A DNA stretch of 64,000 nt from Neurospora tetrasperma FGSC 2508 (lineage: Eukaryota; Ascomycota; Sordariomycetes; Sordariales; Sordariaceae). The notes beneath the pieces were generated by a model. That model made no database searches, was not told the origin of the DNA, and saw only the letters and a program-made list of their open reading frames with translations. This document shows, in pieces, positions 12,472 through 23,705 of this stretch (within the stretch, counting starts at the first letter, position 1; every line of letters begins with the position of its first letter). The stretch is taken from positions 4,690,171-4,754,170 of the forward strand of contig NW_009799179.1 of NCBI RefSeq assembly GCF_000213175.1, read 5' to 3'. A program made the translations under genes and the position numbers.

Positions 12472-12973
12472 CACATACCAGGGAAAAGGAAAAAAAAAAA
12501 AAAGAGAAAAAAAGAACCGGATTGTTGGATTGACTACTACAGAACATGAAGCAAGTGCATACATAACCTCAATGAACATGGTACCGACCATTGTTTTCTT
12601 CACATACTTACCTCTACATTTGTTACGCTCTCCCATGTAATGCGTGTATTTCCCACCATCCCGACCTTGCCTAGGCATGCCCTTGCGGAAAAATTCATGT
12701 TAAGTATGAACGATGAATTGACGTATCCAAAGACGCTCCCACGACCCGAGTAGTCTCCCAATTTAGAGTGTTATGAATATAGGCATGTTTGGCCTGCTGA
12801 TGCTGTCCTGACATGGATCATTCAGCAGGTAATGGTTCGGGTGCTGTAGTCCAATTCATGATCAAGTGTGAGAGCAATTCGTTTATTGCCATGTTCTCAT
12901 TATGAAACAAGCTGGCTCGCCGTGGTCTAATTCAAAGCCTGCCGGCATCTTGCTGGACTCATGCGTGACGTTC
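12472..12973. other. Spacer between gene remnant and DUF6604 gene
   Basis: About 500 bases with a poly-A tract at about 12488-12512 on the plus strand. No supported coding sequence. It probably contains the 3' end of the DUF6604 transcript. Confidence 0.45.
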
Positions 12974-13234
12974 TCAATCAGCTCTTTGCCTCGTGTTCTG
13001 GAATTCAGGGCTCCTCAGGACAAGTCGCAACCACTCTGCATCCTTTTGCGAGACCACATTGGGCTTCCGTTCCAATGCCCTCGAAACTCTCATCCACCGC
13101 TGCATGGCTTCCACGCTCATCGTGATAGGCTCGCCAGGCTCGTCGTATGAATATCTGAACGATTCCCCTGGGCCGAATCCCTCTCGGAGACGGGGGTCAA
13201 GAGGGGGATCGTTGGGTCGGAAGTCAGCCCAGCT
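12974..13234 (-). pseudogene. In-frame extension of the DUF6604 gene beyond a TGA
   Basis: Directly after the TGA at 13237-13235 the same frame stays open for 87 codons, to a TGA at 12976-12974. The sequence looks coding: SWADFRPNDPPLDPRLREG, then SVEAMQRWMRVSRALERKP, then VVSQKDAEWLRLVLRSPEF. It reads naturally as the C-terminal part of the DUF6604 protein. No GT..AG intron of plausible length spans the stop. It could be a C-terminal piece lost by a nonsense change, a stop-codon readthrough extension, or the result of a sequencing error. Confidence 0.6.
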
Positions 13235-15937
13235 TCAATCTTCCGGTTCGTCCCATAACGGGTCGAACTTTCGGCACATGGCGTCTATTTCTCTATCGGC
13301 TTCCATCATCTCTTCAAATTCCGAATCGACCCATTCCTCATCTTCTGGTTCTTCAAGAGACAACTCATTCAGCATAGGTCCCAGAAATTTGTCTTCGGGG
13401 TGAGAAAGCATTTTGTCGTAGTCCTGGATAGTTTCGAGGTGAAAAGTCACGTCCTTGCGATAGGGTGCAACCGCCTCTTTGTACACTTTGGAAGCAAGGA
13501 CCAGGAACTCTGTCATTTTGCTTTCTCCTCCCACGGGGTCGAGCACCGTAGAGAATATGTAGCCCACCACGAAGGGAAGCTGATGCTCCCTCTCTATCCA
13601 ACCTGGCCCGGCGACCCGGCGAAAGTACGGATCCACGGCGCCTTCGAGACTGCGCAAAAAGTCCCAGCATTGTCTGTGCATTGCAAGATAATCGACTGAA
13701 GTTTCGGGAATTTCGGCTTCAATGTCAAGGGCCAGTTGGTGGATGAGTTGCGATGGGGTGGCCTGAGGTGTTTTCTGTGGATTCTGACTTTTCTTGTTGA
13801 GGATCGCTTGCACATCATCCACAGAAAGCTTGATTCCTTCCATGCTTGGCCTGTATTGATTATGAAACATGGAGGATACCTTACCTTGAGCCACAAGAGA
13901 GCGTGGGCCTGCTTTAGTGGGCACGAGCTTCCGTGTCTTGTTTCTGGTGCTTGCGATAAAGCTCGTTGCTGAGAAGCCCATCATCATGCAAAGCTGTTTG
14001 TGGTAGCTGTCCCGCTCTGTGGGTGCCGCGCCAACAAAAAACTTGTCTTTACCGCCTTGCAAACGATAGAAGAGATCCATGTCGTCCCATTTCGCAGCGT
14101 CGTCGATCAGCCCCTCGTTACATAAGGCATTGTAGAGATGGCCAGTATAGAGGATCCCGCCCCAGCAGCGCTCGAATTGGGTTGCAAGGAGGTGGTAGGT
14201 TGTGCGGATGTAGTGAATCCAGAGACCGCAGAAAAGCGGATGCATCTTAAGAAAGGTGTGTTCTTTGTTGTCACGGGAGGTTAGGAGTCCTGTGGACTCG
14301 ATAACTTTGTAGAGTGGGTTTTCAGTGAACCAGCGCGCCTCATTTTGGAGTTTTATAAGTTGTCTGTCGCCGTGCATTTGCTCCCAGCCCTCTGCCGTAC
14401 ACAGTTAGCAATGGCTTTGTAAGTTCTGGGGACTGAAAAGGCAATTCATACTGATGGTCAAGTTCTCGTAATACTCCAAATTTTGGGTTATACTGTCATC
14501 GATAGCCATATTGTACCGCATCATGGCCCAAAACGGCTTCTCAGACTGCCGTCCCAGGACGCGACGTACATCAAGATGAATGGTGGTGGCAAACGCGAGC
14601 CAGAAGGGTAGAACCTTCTCTTTCCGGGTAAGGAGAAGGCGAAGCCCGCGCAAGAGTTCGTCCTCAACGGGCATATCGGAATACAATCCTTCCGGGAGGG
14701 CATCTGGCGGAGTGGTGTTAAACCTTCCCATGAGATCGAATTGGGGCGCAACCTCCAAGAAAGCAGCTTTATCTTGCTGCCATTTGACGTCCGTCGGTGC
14801 CGAATCATAGTCGATCGTCAGATCATACCAGCCAAACTTGCCGTTATAAGTCACCACCTCGCTTGACGCCCGTGCCTGGCTGATCCATGCTTCGAGAAGA
14901 ATGAAGGCGATGGTCATGGACTCGTCCAGCATGGGAAAGGCGCTGAGATTTATGTCACAGCCTGGAGTGCGCTCGGTAATATCAATGCCCTGACTACTGG
15001 TAGCCATTTGACAGTAAAACAGTGCCCAGTCCTTGGGGTTCTTTTTGTCTCTGTTTAAGCGGACGCTATCAGCAGCATCTTCCTCCATAAATCGGGCAAT
15101 ATTGATGGCCGTGTTTGTAGCAACGGCCACGGAAGGCAAAGAGAGCTCGCCCTTGGCATAGGCAGCCCATAGACTTCTGACCTGCATCCGGAGAGCGCGG
15201 ACATCGCGGAAGAGGGTAGCAAAGGCGACGAGAGAGGACGCAGAGTCTTCAGCTTCATAATCAACAATGACGCCCTCATCGACGGTTTCCTTGCCCTTGG
15301 CCGCTTCCTTCGAGTTACCTGTAGAGTCTCCTGCGAGGTCAAAATCGGGAGCATCATAAAATTCGAGAAGATCAAACGGATTGGTGCTAGCTGTTGTCTT
15401 GGGTAGCTTGGGGAGAGCCCTCCTGACCCAAGAGTCTCTGAACAGAGGCTCGAGGATATGTCGAACCTTCTCTAAGACTGAGACGAAGTAGGAGTGGTTT
15501 TCATTGGACTCAAGCTCCAGGGCGCGGCCATGATCCTGGAGGAGCCGGGCAAAACCTTTGCGCACCGTGATGGCGCGCTCGATAGCAACTGGAACAACGG
15601 ACGGAATCTCAACAACCCTTGCCTCACTCAACTTGGTACCGATGAATTCGGCGAGCGGCACAAAGTTTTTGAGCGCAAGCACATACTTCTGCCTCTCCGA
15701 GAGGCCTTTGGCCTGCCCGTGCGCTTCTGCAGCAGCATGAGGCTTTGCCGATTTTCGGGCTTTGCCCTTGAGGCGAGCGCTTTTGAGGTTGGGATTTGCG
15801 GGAGAGGCCGAGTTGGAAGCGATGAGTTCGGCGGCGCAGCCCAGCGTCTTTCCGGTCTGGGCTAGCCACGAGGCCACGACATCAGTGTCGTGCTTGTATT
15901 GGCGATATGTACTGTAAAGATTGCTTGGTAACATCAT
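13235..15937 (-). CDS. DUF6604-domain protein, possibly prematurely stopped
   Basis: Large protein of unknown function typical of Pezizomycotina. Exons 15937-14452 and 14391-13235 are joined over a 60-nt phase-1 intron with a CTAAC branch site and give 880 residues. The N terminus (MMLPSNLYSTYRQYKHDTDV, then VASWLAQTGKTLGC) is the DUF6604 signature. Lys/Arg-rich sequence at about residues 50-75 could be a nuclear signal. The rest is helical, with acidic segments near the end (EEPEDEEWVDSEFEEMMEAD). The start is one of two adjacent ATGs. The frame ends at TGA after DEPED, yet coding-like sequence continues in the same frame (see 12974-13234). It lies next to an Hsp70-like gene in the same orientation, in an accessory-looking block. 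The DUF6604 assignment is from memory of the N-terminal motif. Confidence 0.75.
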
Positions 15938-16272
15938 GACCTATCGGAGAAGTTGAGGTGGTTCAGGTTCATGTTTGGTGGTGGCATTGGTGGCAGGCGA
16001 GATCCATCCCGAAAAGGCAGATGAAGAGGTAATACCGAGGTATACGCTAACAGCCACTAACAGACTCACATACAGGATACGCGGAGACAAGTTATTAACT
16101 CTCTAGAGGTCGTGCATACCACCACCACTACTGGCACCACCTGCACGAGTCGCGACGAAGCTGCAGTGTTTTTTTTTGTATCCAACTCTCCATCTTGGCA
16201 CAGCAACCACTCTTATGCAAACAAAGCAACCACGTCCACCCCCGTGATTCACCACAAAACTTGCCATCTCAA
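15938..16272. other. Spacer between Hsp70-like and DUF6604 genes
   Basis: 335 bases between two genes in the same orientation, holding the DUF6604 promoter and the Hsp70-like 3' end. It has a T9 tract and CACCACCAC-like sequence. No gene is seen. Confidence 0.5.
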
Positions 16273-18263
16273 TCACATCCCTTTCACCTTGGACCCTCCT
16301 TGATCCCAGTCGACAGATATAGGTTCGTGGTTACCCGAGAACTTCTGGCCACCAAACCACAGTTCGAACCTCAAATCAGCCGGCGCTACAATCACTCTGA
16401 CATCAAATTGACAGATGTAGAAAGTGACCCCGCGTGACCAGCAAGTTCCTCTCTTGTTGACTTTGACAAGCTGGTCTTGCTGGACTCCGTTCAGATTGCT
16501 TTTCACCTCGCAAAGCTTATACGCTCCATCTGAAATAATTGTCAGCCAGGGATTGACTACATGACCGTGGTGGGTGCCGGATACCAACCTTGCTTCATGC
16601 TACTGGGTAACTGTGACGGAGCATTGTGGGAGACGACGATTTGAGAATTCCATGCCCTGGTCGTCTCCGTTTCGGCAAGCCGGATCTGAAAGGATTTCAC
16701 CAAGAACGCGTTGGGGTTTACTTGGTCGCCCTTTTTGATGAGCCACTGGATTTGGTTCAAAGCCCATCTCTTGCCCGGCTCAAATGGGTCGGGGCGGACG
16801 TCTTCGTTGTAATGCATGGCGGGCACATAAATCTGCTGGACAATGACGCCGTAACTTGCTCGAGCAATGCGGGTTGACAACACCGAGGTGGCTCCTCCCG
16901 ATTCCCATCTCTGTTGCCGGTCAAGGAGAAGGCCTCTCACCACCACCAACTGAGGGTCATTGCATGGGATGACTGCCACTTGGTCGCTCGCGTTGGGATG
17001 TTGGTGGACGAGGAACCGCTGCTGGAGCTGGTCACGGACGTAAGCTGAGCTGCCCAGTCCGCCCGAAAGGACCATGTATTGAACCTGGTGCAAGTGTCCC
17101 ATGGTTCTGAGCCATTCTAGCTCGCCCATGATTCGGTTCACGATGCCCTCAATTTGGGGGTCAAACAATGATTGCATTTCTTGACTGTTCCGAGGTTAGC
17201 CGGTCATCCTTGGAATCACGAGACGGCTTTGCCTGACAAGAGATACTCACAGCGTGAAAACCATCCTCCCGTTCTCAATCCCCAGCCCGGCGTGGCTAAA
17301 GTTATAAGCCAACCCTTCGATTGGAATTCTGAACAGCTCTTGCATGTATGCCCTTTCGCCAAACTTGTGCTTCACTGTCCGAAACTGGTGGCTTCTCGCC
17401 AGGCGCAAGGGCAAATCAGGAGGTATATGAGCCGCAGCATCCGAACAGGCTTCCAGCCTCCGTTGTACCAAGCGCATAAACAACCGGTCGATCAGTGTAG
17501 CTCCTATCCCTACACCGTTGACGGCATGCAAGGAAGCCATCTGCGGGACTGCCATATTCAAGGAGGTAACCTGCATCAGAGCCAAATCCGTTGTTCCGCC
17601 ACCGGCATCAACAGTGAGAAAGACACTCCCCATGCTGAAGCTAACGGCACTCGTTTTGAGCGTGGCCACAGCCGCCGCCTCGGCTTCGGTCAGGTCGACC
17701 TGGGCAGAGTGCTTCGGGCCTTCAACCCCAAACCCTGCCTCTCTGATCACCTTCTTAAATGAGTTGACGATACTTTGACTCGTCCAGGTGGTGGGAACGC
17801 TAAACAGGAACTCGACTGCCAGGTCTGTCCAGCCGTTTCCTATCCCACGTCGTCCAATCTGCGTCTCGATGGACTCCCTGACGTGGACATAGACCTGCTG
17901 GAGAAAGTCGGTCACGAACTGTTGCGCTTCGTAGACACTTTGCGGTGCGCTGGTGAGGCCTTGCTGCTGCGCGTCTGCTAGCGTATCCGCGTCCATGAAG
18001 ATTTTGAAGAATTCCCGGCGTTGTTTCGCGCCACCAGGAACCCCAGCTTCAAGCTCGTCGTCGGCACACATGAAACCCCATGACGAGAGAGTGCCGTTGG
18101 CGTTGTAGACCAGCGTCGTTGGCACCTTGCGTTCGCCTCGGTCACCGCTACCGGGCCAGTCACTGATCACTTGGATGGGGGTCTTGGGGGTCATCCATGC
18201 CACGCCCGTATATGTTGTGCCCAGGTCGACGGAGACAACAATATCCGGGCTACCTGGGTACAT
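16273..18263 (-). CDS. Hsp70-like ATPase protein (orphan fungal subfamily)
   Basis: Actin/Hsp70-fold nucleotide-binding protein. Exons 18263-17251, 17184-16589 and 16529-16273 (introns 66 and 59 nt) give 621 residues. Phosphate-1 loop VDLGTTYTGVAW lies near residues 11-22, then FLFSVPTTW, the phosphate-2 loop LTVDAGGGTTDLALM, and the adenosine-loop-like YMVLSGGLGSSAYVRDQLQQ. These are the Hsp70 ATPase landmarks in order. The C-terminal 200 residues do not resemble the usual Hsp70 peptide-binding domain, and there is no EEVD or HDEL tail. Such lone Hsp70-like proteins are expanded in many filamentous fungi and have mostly unknown roles; a general chaperone role is unlikely. The ATG at 18263 sits just before the conserved beta strand. 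Its start faces that of the plus-strand membrane-protein gene at 18989. Confidence 0.85.
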
Positions 18264-18988
18264 GTTGAGATCGGTATGGTGGACTGCTTGGTGTATGTCA
18301 AGGCAAGCTATGCTGAAGACTGATTATTGAGGTAAATGTACCTTTTCCGTTGAACTTGGGTTAACGTTCGGCTCTTGAACTTAAGTGCGTGGAAGACGGC
18401 CTGAGCTAGCACGTAGTTCACTACCTGATATGGGAGGAGACCCAAAAGTCCGAGGGTACATGCATCACGGAGGCAAAGTTCCAGACGTAACGGAACCAGC
18501 AGGAGCTTAACCCTGTATGTCTCCTTGAAGACAACAGAACATGAAAGGTTGGGCGGCCAACAGTGGTCTAGATTCGTTTCCGACATCATGACCGGCTGTT
18601 GGGAGTGGTTGCCCGGGCAGGGATTGTCCTGCACGTATCCGACAGAGACAAGGCCGCCAATCGCTGGATGAATAGATGCGACTGACCGTTCACGAGGGTC
18701 TGCTCTACCTATTGCCATGTCTCCCTTCTTGAACATGGGGAAGATGTGGCACGAATATTATCAGTCAGCTTTGTGGCTGTCCAGCTGAAATGCACTGGAC
18801 AATACTATGCAGGTGTATCACACAGTGTGTGGATTTTCTCCTGCGTCGACGAGGTCCTGGGCTGGTGTTTCTTCCTGATGATTTCCTATCTTATTGAAAG
18901 GAATCCATCCTCCGCCCGGTCATACCAGTTGCAAAGAATCAGTCACTCCTCGGAGTTCTTCTGGACATTGTCCTGTTCATCTTTCACC
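18264..18988. promoter_or_regulatory. Divergent promoter region (Hsp70-like / membrane protein)
   Basis: 725 bases between two genes that start back to back. An open frame on the minus strand (18736-18308) begins with ATG but has no domain, and its Leu/Cys-rich content looks accidental. The plus-strand frame of the membrane-protein gene is open back to 18746, but only from a GTG. Confidence 0.45.
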
Positions 18989-20350
18989 ATGGCACAGCCT
19001 TTAGTTACTACGGTAATTGTCACAACCACTCTCACGGACAAGAGCCAGGGGATCACATTCCTATCGAAATTGACACCGGCACCGGTAGTAGTATTAGAGG
19101 CCGAATCCAACGCTAGCTCTTCGCCAACCTGCAGTCCCGCTGTCAGTGGAAACAGCCCCGATCGTGATTCTCAATGCCAAACTACACCAGCACCGGCTGA
19201 AAGACGAGGCGGAGTGGCATCTGGTGCAGCGGGCGGCATAGCTATCGGCTGCCTCATCGCCGGTATTTTTCTCGGTATCGCCGCCGCCTTTTGCTTCTTC
19301 TCGAGGAGAAGGCAAAGACACAGAGGTCATGGTGATGTTACCGAAGTTGCTATGACACCCTCCAAAGATGCGTCCTACGCACAGGTTGGGCCAGGGATGC
19401 AAAAGCAGGACGACGACGTTATGCCCCAACTGAAGAACTTTCTCCTCGATTCCCTCTCCGATCAGGAGCTCGCCGCCGAGCTTCGCGACCGACACCACCT
19501 CATCCAGCAACACGTCGAGAACCACTATCACTTCCACCCCTTGGATGCTACACGTGTAAATCGCCAGAGCCTTGTTGCGGCCCTCTCCCAACTAGGCTTG
19601 GGCGAAGCTAGTACTGAAGGCCCCTCAGCCGAAACGATCGTCTCATTTGCCTTGGATCCGAACACAAGGCAGATAGCTCTCCAGCACGTCTTATCCACGG
19701 TCATATTCACGAGCATTGATCCCAGCGCCCGAAGCCCGCTGTCCATGCTTCCCCCGCCCGTTGCGGCGTTTCTGCAGTCTGTTCCCATGGATGAAGAGCA
19801 CGGAGTAAGAAGACAGGTGCATTCCCAAGGTTCGTGTTCCCCTATGTGCTTCCAGCATTATCACCGCCCACAATCCGCTTTTTTCGAAACCATCTTGATA
19901 ACAGAAATCCGAATAGCTTCCACCCTAGCCCTTCACTGGTGGCGTGTGCTCTCCGCCTTCTTGTTGCACCCTCAACGCAGCCAGCGGACAGCCTTGACTC
20001 CAACAGACGCGGCGCTCGCGCCCCAAGCTGCTGCCATGGCGCAAGCGCTGAATAGCTTCCTGAGGTACTTTGTCGAGGACTCGGACACAGCTCGGTTCCA
20101 GCAGGAAAGCCATTTGCGGGAGGTCATTGTCGAGTGCGCCAAGTTTGGGTACCTGCTGTTTTCACAGCCGAGTGACTGGTGTATGTTGCACGTTGCTGGG
20201 CACGAGCAAGTGGCCGGCACAGTTCGCAGCTATCGAGAAGGGATAGTGTGCGCTGCTGGTCTGGTCAAGCGTACGGATAAGGATGGAAGGCGGCTGGGTG
20301 GAAGTGCGCAGACGAGTGGGACGTTGGTTGTTCCGCCTGTGGTTGGGTAG
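18989..20350 (+). CDS. Single-pass membrane protein with large cytosolic domain
   Basis: Function unknown. From the ATG at 18989 (context TTCACCATGG) the frame encodes 453 residues. An N-terminal Thr/Ser/Pro-rich stretch of about 65 residues is followed by one strong membrane segment (GGIAIGCLIAGIFLGIAAAF) and a basic stop-transfer run (RRRQRHRGH). A long cytosolic-like region includes LKNFLLDSLSDQELAAELRD and LSAFLLHPQRS. There is no obvious signal peptide. Several fungal single-pass proteins share this small-ectodomain layout, but I do not recognise the C-terminal domain. A 51-nt in-frame segment, 19805-19855 (GTAAGA..CAG), could be spliced as an intron, removing 17 residues. Both forms keep frame. 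Confidence 0.65.
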   Translation: MAQPLVTTVIVTTTLTDKSQGITFLSKLTPAPVVVLEAESNASSSPTCSPAVSGNSPDRDSQCQTTPAPAERRGGVASGAAGGIAIGCLIAGIFLGIAAAFCFFSRRRQRHRGHGDVTEVAMTPSKDASYAQVGPGMQKQDDDVMPQLKNFLLDSLSDQELAAELRDRHHLIQQHVENHYHFHPLDATRVNRQSLVAALSQLGLGEASTEGPSAETIVSFALDPNTRQIALQHVLSTVIFTSIDPSARSPLSMLPPPVAAFLQSVPMDEEHGVRRQVHSQGSCSPMCFQHYHRPQSAFFETILITEIRIASTLALHWWRVLSAFLLHPQRSQRTALTPTDAALAPQAAAMAQALNSFLRYFVEDSDTARFQQESHLREVIVECAKFGYLLFSQPSDWCMLHVAGHEQVAGTVRSYREGIVCAAGLVKRTDKDGRRLGGSAQTSGTLVVPPVVG

Positions 20351-21802
20351 CGGACTGAGTGAGCTTGTCACGCGTTCATCGATGGGAGGCAGTTCGGCTT
20401 AGGTTGTGGGAATTTGGAAAGGCAGTGAGTACACATACGAGGATAAGGGACATTTCACTGGGTGCGTAATACATCTGCTCGGATATCGAGAAACTGGCAG
20501 TTTTCAAGCAGGCAAATGGGGTTCTATCGTTGGCCAACCTCTACAACAACATCTGATGGTCAACTTGCCGACCGCATCCAAAGTCCCTGTGTCCTTTGGT
20601 TTCCACCTTCATATTTGAACGTTAGGCAATCTCTAAACCAACAAGGGGCGATCACAAATTCCTCTATCTTGTTCCGGCTAAAGTTACTGCGATCCTCCTC
20701 ATCGCATCTAACGGGCGAGGCTCTCACATGTGCGAACTAGCTGTCATCGACACTGTACCCCTTTCCCATGTACATAGGTAGTAAACACTGCGTGGCCGCA
20801 GACGTGCAGGGGCCTTGCATTGATTTGAGTGTGAGACCTCCAAATTGGAGGAAGGCAGCCATTAGACGCCGGCTGTGGCTTTTATAATAGGTTCCAGACT
20901 TTGTCACATCGTCACACAATTTTCTCATTCAATACCAAGAACGCCTTGAGGATGTCCACCCCCTCCTGAAGTCGTCATAAAAATAAACCGAACATGGACA
21001 GTTCAGCACGGCTCGCTTTGACTAGGAAAGACCGTTAAAAACCTGTGATAGGGATCACAATGATTTGGAAACATATCGGCTAAAATCATCCAGAGATAAT
21101 GCCATTCAAGAACTGCCTCAAAATCAGGCTTAAAAGCAAGGTATATATAAGACGCTTGGAAGCGTCCCAAGTGTTTACCCAAGGTGTAATGTACTGATCG
21201 CAACATGTTCGGTCTATTCTTATGACTATTCGCCTCCTCAACCCGAGGCTTATCAAAGATTTTGGTAGCTATCTGCGTAGACGCTTCCACGAATGCCTTT
21301 ATTACCTATGTGTCACCCCCTGTGTTACTATCCTTTCTCAGCTGCTCTCGACTAGAAATTCCTAGCCAGGTTAGATCAGGCTCTCAGGTCAACACCCTCA
21401 GAATGGGCCAATCAGTACGCTAAAGGAGCTCATTGGCATTCGTTGTTACCAGTCTGGCTACCACCGTCTCAGGTCGATAGTCAAAGACGGGTTCTGAACC
21501 ACCCAGCTTTGAGCTTGGACTTGCAGCTGAAGTTGTCTCGGGCCAACCTGGCCAACCGTTCTTCCAGGTTTCCCCGCTGTCTCGTTCTCATTTCCTCACA
21601 CGACACAGCTGGTCCAAGATCCGAGCATGTTTAATTTGACTCTCGCTTCATTTCCAGGGTCCAATCCTAATTAACTTGCTGCGCCGAACCTCTTTCTTTG
21701 TTGCTTGCCAGAGGTACCTAGGCAATCCCAAATCAGCCCCCGGCGTCACTCTCACCACTTCCCGCCAGCCTAAAGGTTAGGTGATTTTCTCTCCTCACCA
21801 GC
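20351..21802. other. Intergenic region
   Basis: About 1.45 kb between two plus-strand genes. Open frames of 60-95 codons occur on both strands, but they start with non-ATG codons or lack domain character. The final 300 bases, C- and T-rich, look like a promoter and leader for the next gene. Confidence 0.45.
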
Positions 21803-22993
21803 ATGGAAGCAATGGAAATACCCCCCGGCATCACATCCTCTCACAAAGCTCTCCTCTTCAATATCCCCCTCGACCACACCTCCACCGTAACCGCAGTCCG
21901 TCCCTGTCTCGAGCTGGCACGAACCTGTGTTGTCGACCTCGAGGACTTGATCAAGCTGTGTAACGAAAACCTGCCTCTTCTGAGGACAAAACCGGCCATC
22001 TTTCAGCGGACCATCAACATCATCGAGAGCGCAAGAGGGAAGATAGCCCGAGTATGTCAATTGCTGGAGAGATTGACGACTTCCGGGCGGCCTGAGTCTT
22101 CTGGGTCTTTTGCCGAAGCGCGGGGGCATCATGACCATGGATGCGGCCAGATTCAGATCTCTTTTAGAAACCGCTGGGGATGGCTAATCGCCGATGCTCG
22201 CAACTTGGTCAACCACGAACAACCACTCGTGGCGAAAGAGCATGGTGCTGTGGTTTCCGAGTTGAATTTCATAAGGCAGATGTTGCTTATCGCTCCTACT
22301 ATTGTCAAAGGACCAGGGCCAGGACTAGCACAACAAGAGGGACAGTCAAACTCGAATTATCACGGCGGTAGCGGCCGGCGTTCCGAAACGACCGCATGGG
22401 AGAACATGGGTCTTCTGGACGAGATTATAGGCGGAGGCGGAAGGGGAAAATGCAATCGGACAACAGAACAACGGCAGCCACAGCAACAAACATATCCTAA
22501 CAACCCCAGGTCCGGATCCGGCGGGAGCTACTTAGTACTACCACCGCCATATTCGGGCACGCCAGGATTCAAAGCAACTAATGCCTCGAGCACGACTCTA
22601 TGGGATATGGGAGCGGGGTTCCAAGAGCTTCCAGCCCCGACAAGTCAAACTGTCTCTGCCAATGCACACACCAGGCCAAAGCCAAATGCCCTACACAAGT
22701 CGTTGTCATCAACAATGGTATTTGACACAGTCGGAGTGGGATTGCTCTACGGCGATGGCCATGGTCACACAAAATCGTCGTCCCTGACATCAACGTCAAC
22801 ACCACGGTCGGAGCTACCTGGGCCTTTGGCTGCTGCCACTAGCAACACGCTTATCTATAATCAACATACACACCACCATAATTACCAGTGCTATCATCAT
22901 CGCCATAACCATAACCAGATGGCAATCAATGAGGGGGAACCGCAGGAACTGTCAGGTGTGGCGTTTGCTCCAGATCCTGTGGAATTGCCTTGA
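21803..22993 (+). CDS. Hypothetical protein, helical N terminus and disordered tail
   Basis: Uninterrupted frame of 396 residues from the ATG at 21803. Residues 20-150 appear helical with regular hydrophobic spacing (LELARTCVVDLEDLIKLCNE, then IINIIESARGKIARVCQLLE-like repeats of Leu and Ile). This is reminiscent of the helical N-terminal domains in fungal NLR/STAND-type or zinc-cluster proteins, but I cannot name a family. The remainder is Gly/Ser/Gln/Pro-rich, with a His/Tyr/Asn-rich stretch near the C terminus (HTHHHNYQCYHHRHNHNQM) that may bind metal or be low-complexity filler. No membrane segment. It lies at the edge of the accessory block. Confidence 0.6.
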   Translation: MEAMEIPPGITSSHKALLFNIPLDHTSTVTAVRPCLELARTCVVDLEDLIKLCNENLPLLRTKPAIFQRTINIIESARGKIARVCQLLERLTTSGRPESSGSFAEARGHHDHGCGQIQISFRNRWGWLIADARNLVNHEQPLVAKEHGAVVSELNFIRQMLLIAPTIVKGPGPGLAQQEGQSNSNYHGGSGRRSETTAWENMGLLDEIIGGGGRGKCNRTTEQRQPQQQTYPNNPRSGSGGSYLVLPPPYSGTPGFKATNASSTTLWDMGAGFQELPAPTSQTVSANAHTRPKPNALHKSLSSTMVFDTVGVGLLYGDGHGHTKSSSLTSTSTPRSELPGPLAAATSNTLIYNQHTHHHNYQCYHHRHNHNQMAINEGEPQELSGVAFAPDPVELP

Positions 22994-23705
22994 AGTGAAG
23001 GCTCATTTGTGGTACTAGGCCTACCTTCTAGTTATAACAAGTTCGCTTGAAACTATATTGTGTATGTAGGGCCTAACTTAGGTGGGCAATCGCTCTCAAA
23101 ATATCGTCAGCGCGATGAGGGCAGAAACTCTGGAGTTGACGCAGTTCGCCTGTAGGATCTGAGTATTGTAGGGATGCTTCGTAGCATTCACTCGGATGGC
23201 CTCAAACACCAAAACGATTTGACCAGACCAAACTCACTGCTGATGAACATCATGAAAATACTATGCATCTGTATGTGTGTGTTGTATCAGTGCTCATGCC
23301 ATACAAGGTATTTAATCTACATGCGGACCTGAAGACTAGAGGATATGATTTCAGACACTTGGAGCCATCAACGAGGGGATTTTAAGGGAAGGACCTCACA
23401 ACACCTCGGCTGACCAATCCACCAAGGTTAAAAGGACGCGGAAGGCTCTAATGATAGTGCGCTTGTGCTTGCGCCGACAAAACAGCGATGCTCAGCAGCT
23501 GTGTTCATATCTTCAAAACGACTGGTTAGCCTTCATGATTCCCTTCTGCGCTTCTAGAGGACCTCATCTGCTTGATTTTTTTTTTTTTTTTTTCCCTTTT
23601 GGCTCTTTCTGGCGCTGTTCGCAAGAGGCTTTGAGATTCTGGAGCGCCGGTCAGTGCCAGCCACCCCAAGCTTAGAGCCTCATTTAGGTGGTCTGACGTA
23701 CCTCG
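22994..23705. other. Convergent intergenic region
   Basis: About 710 bases between two genes that converge. It includes a T17 tract near 23578-23594. No coding sequence is supported. Confidence 0.5.

Noticed and set aside
13232-13240. TGA as a peroxisomal-type readthrough stop
   Set aside because: The TGA is followed by AGC, not the CTA that drives known fungal readthrough, and the extension ends in AD with no SKL-like signal. A nonsense change remains the simpler reading.
18308-18736. 142-codon minus-strand frame with ATG start
   Set aside because: It lies in the divergent promoter region, with Leu/Cys-rich random-looking content and no homology that I recognise.
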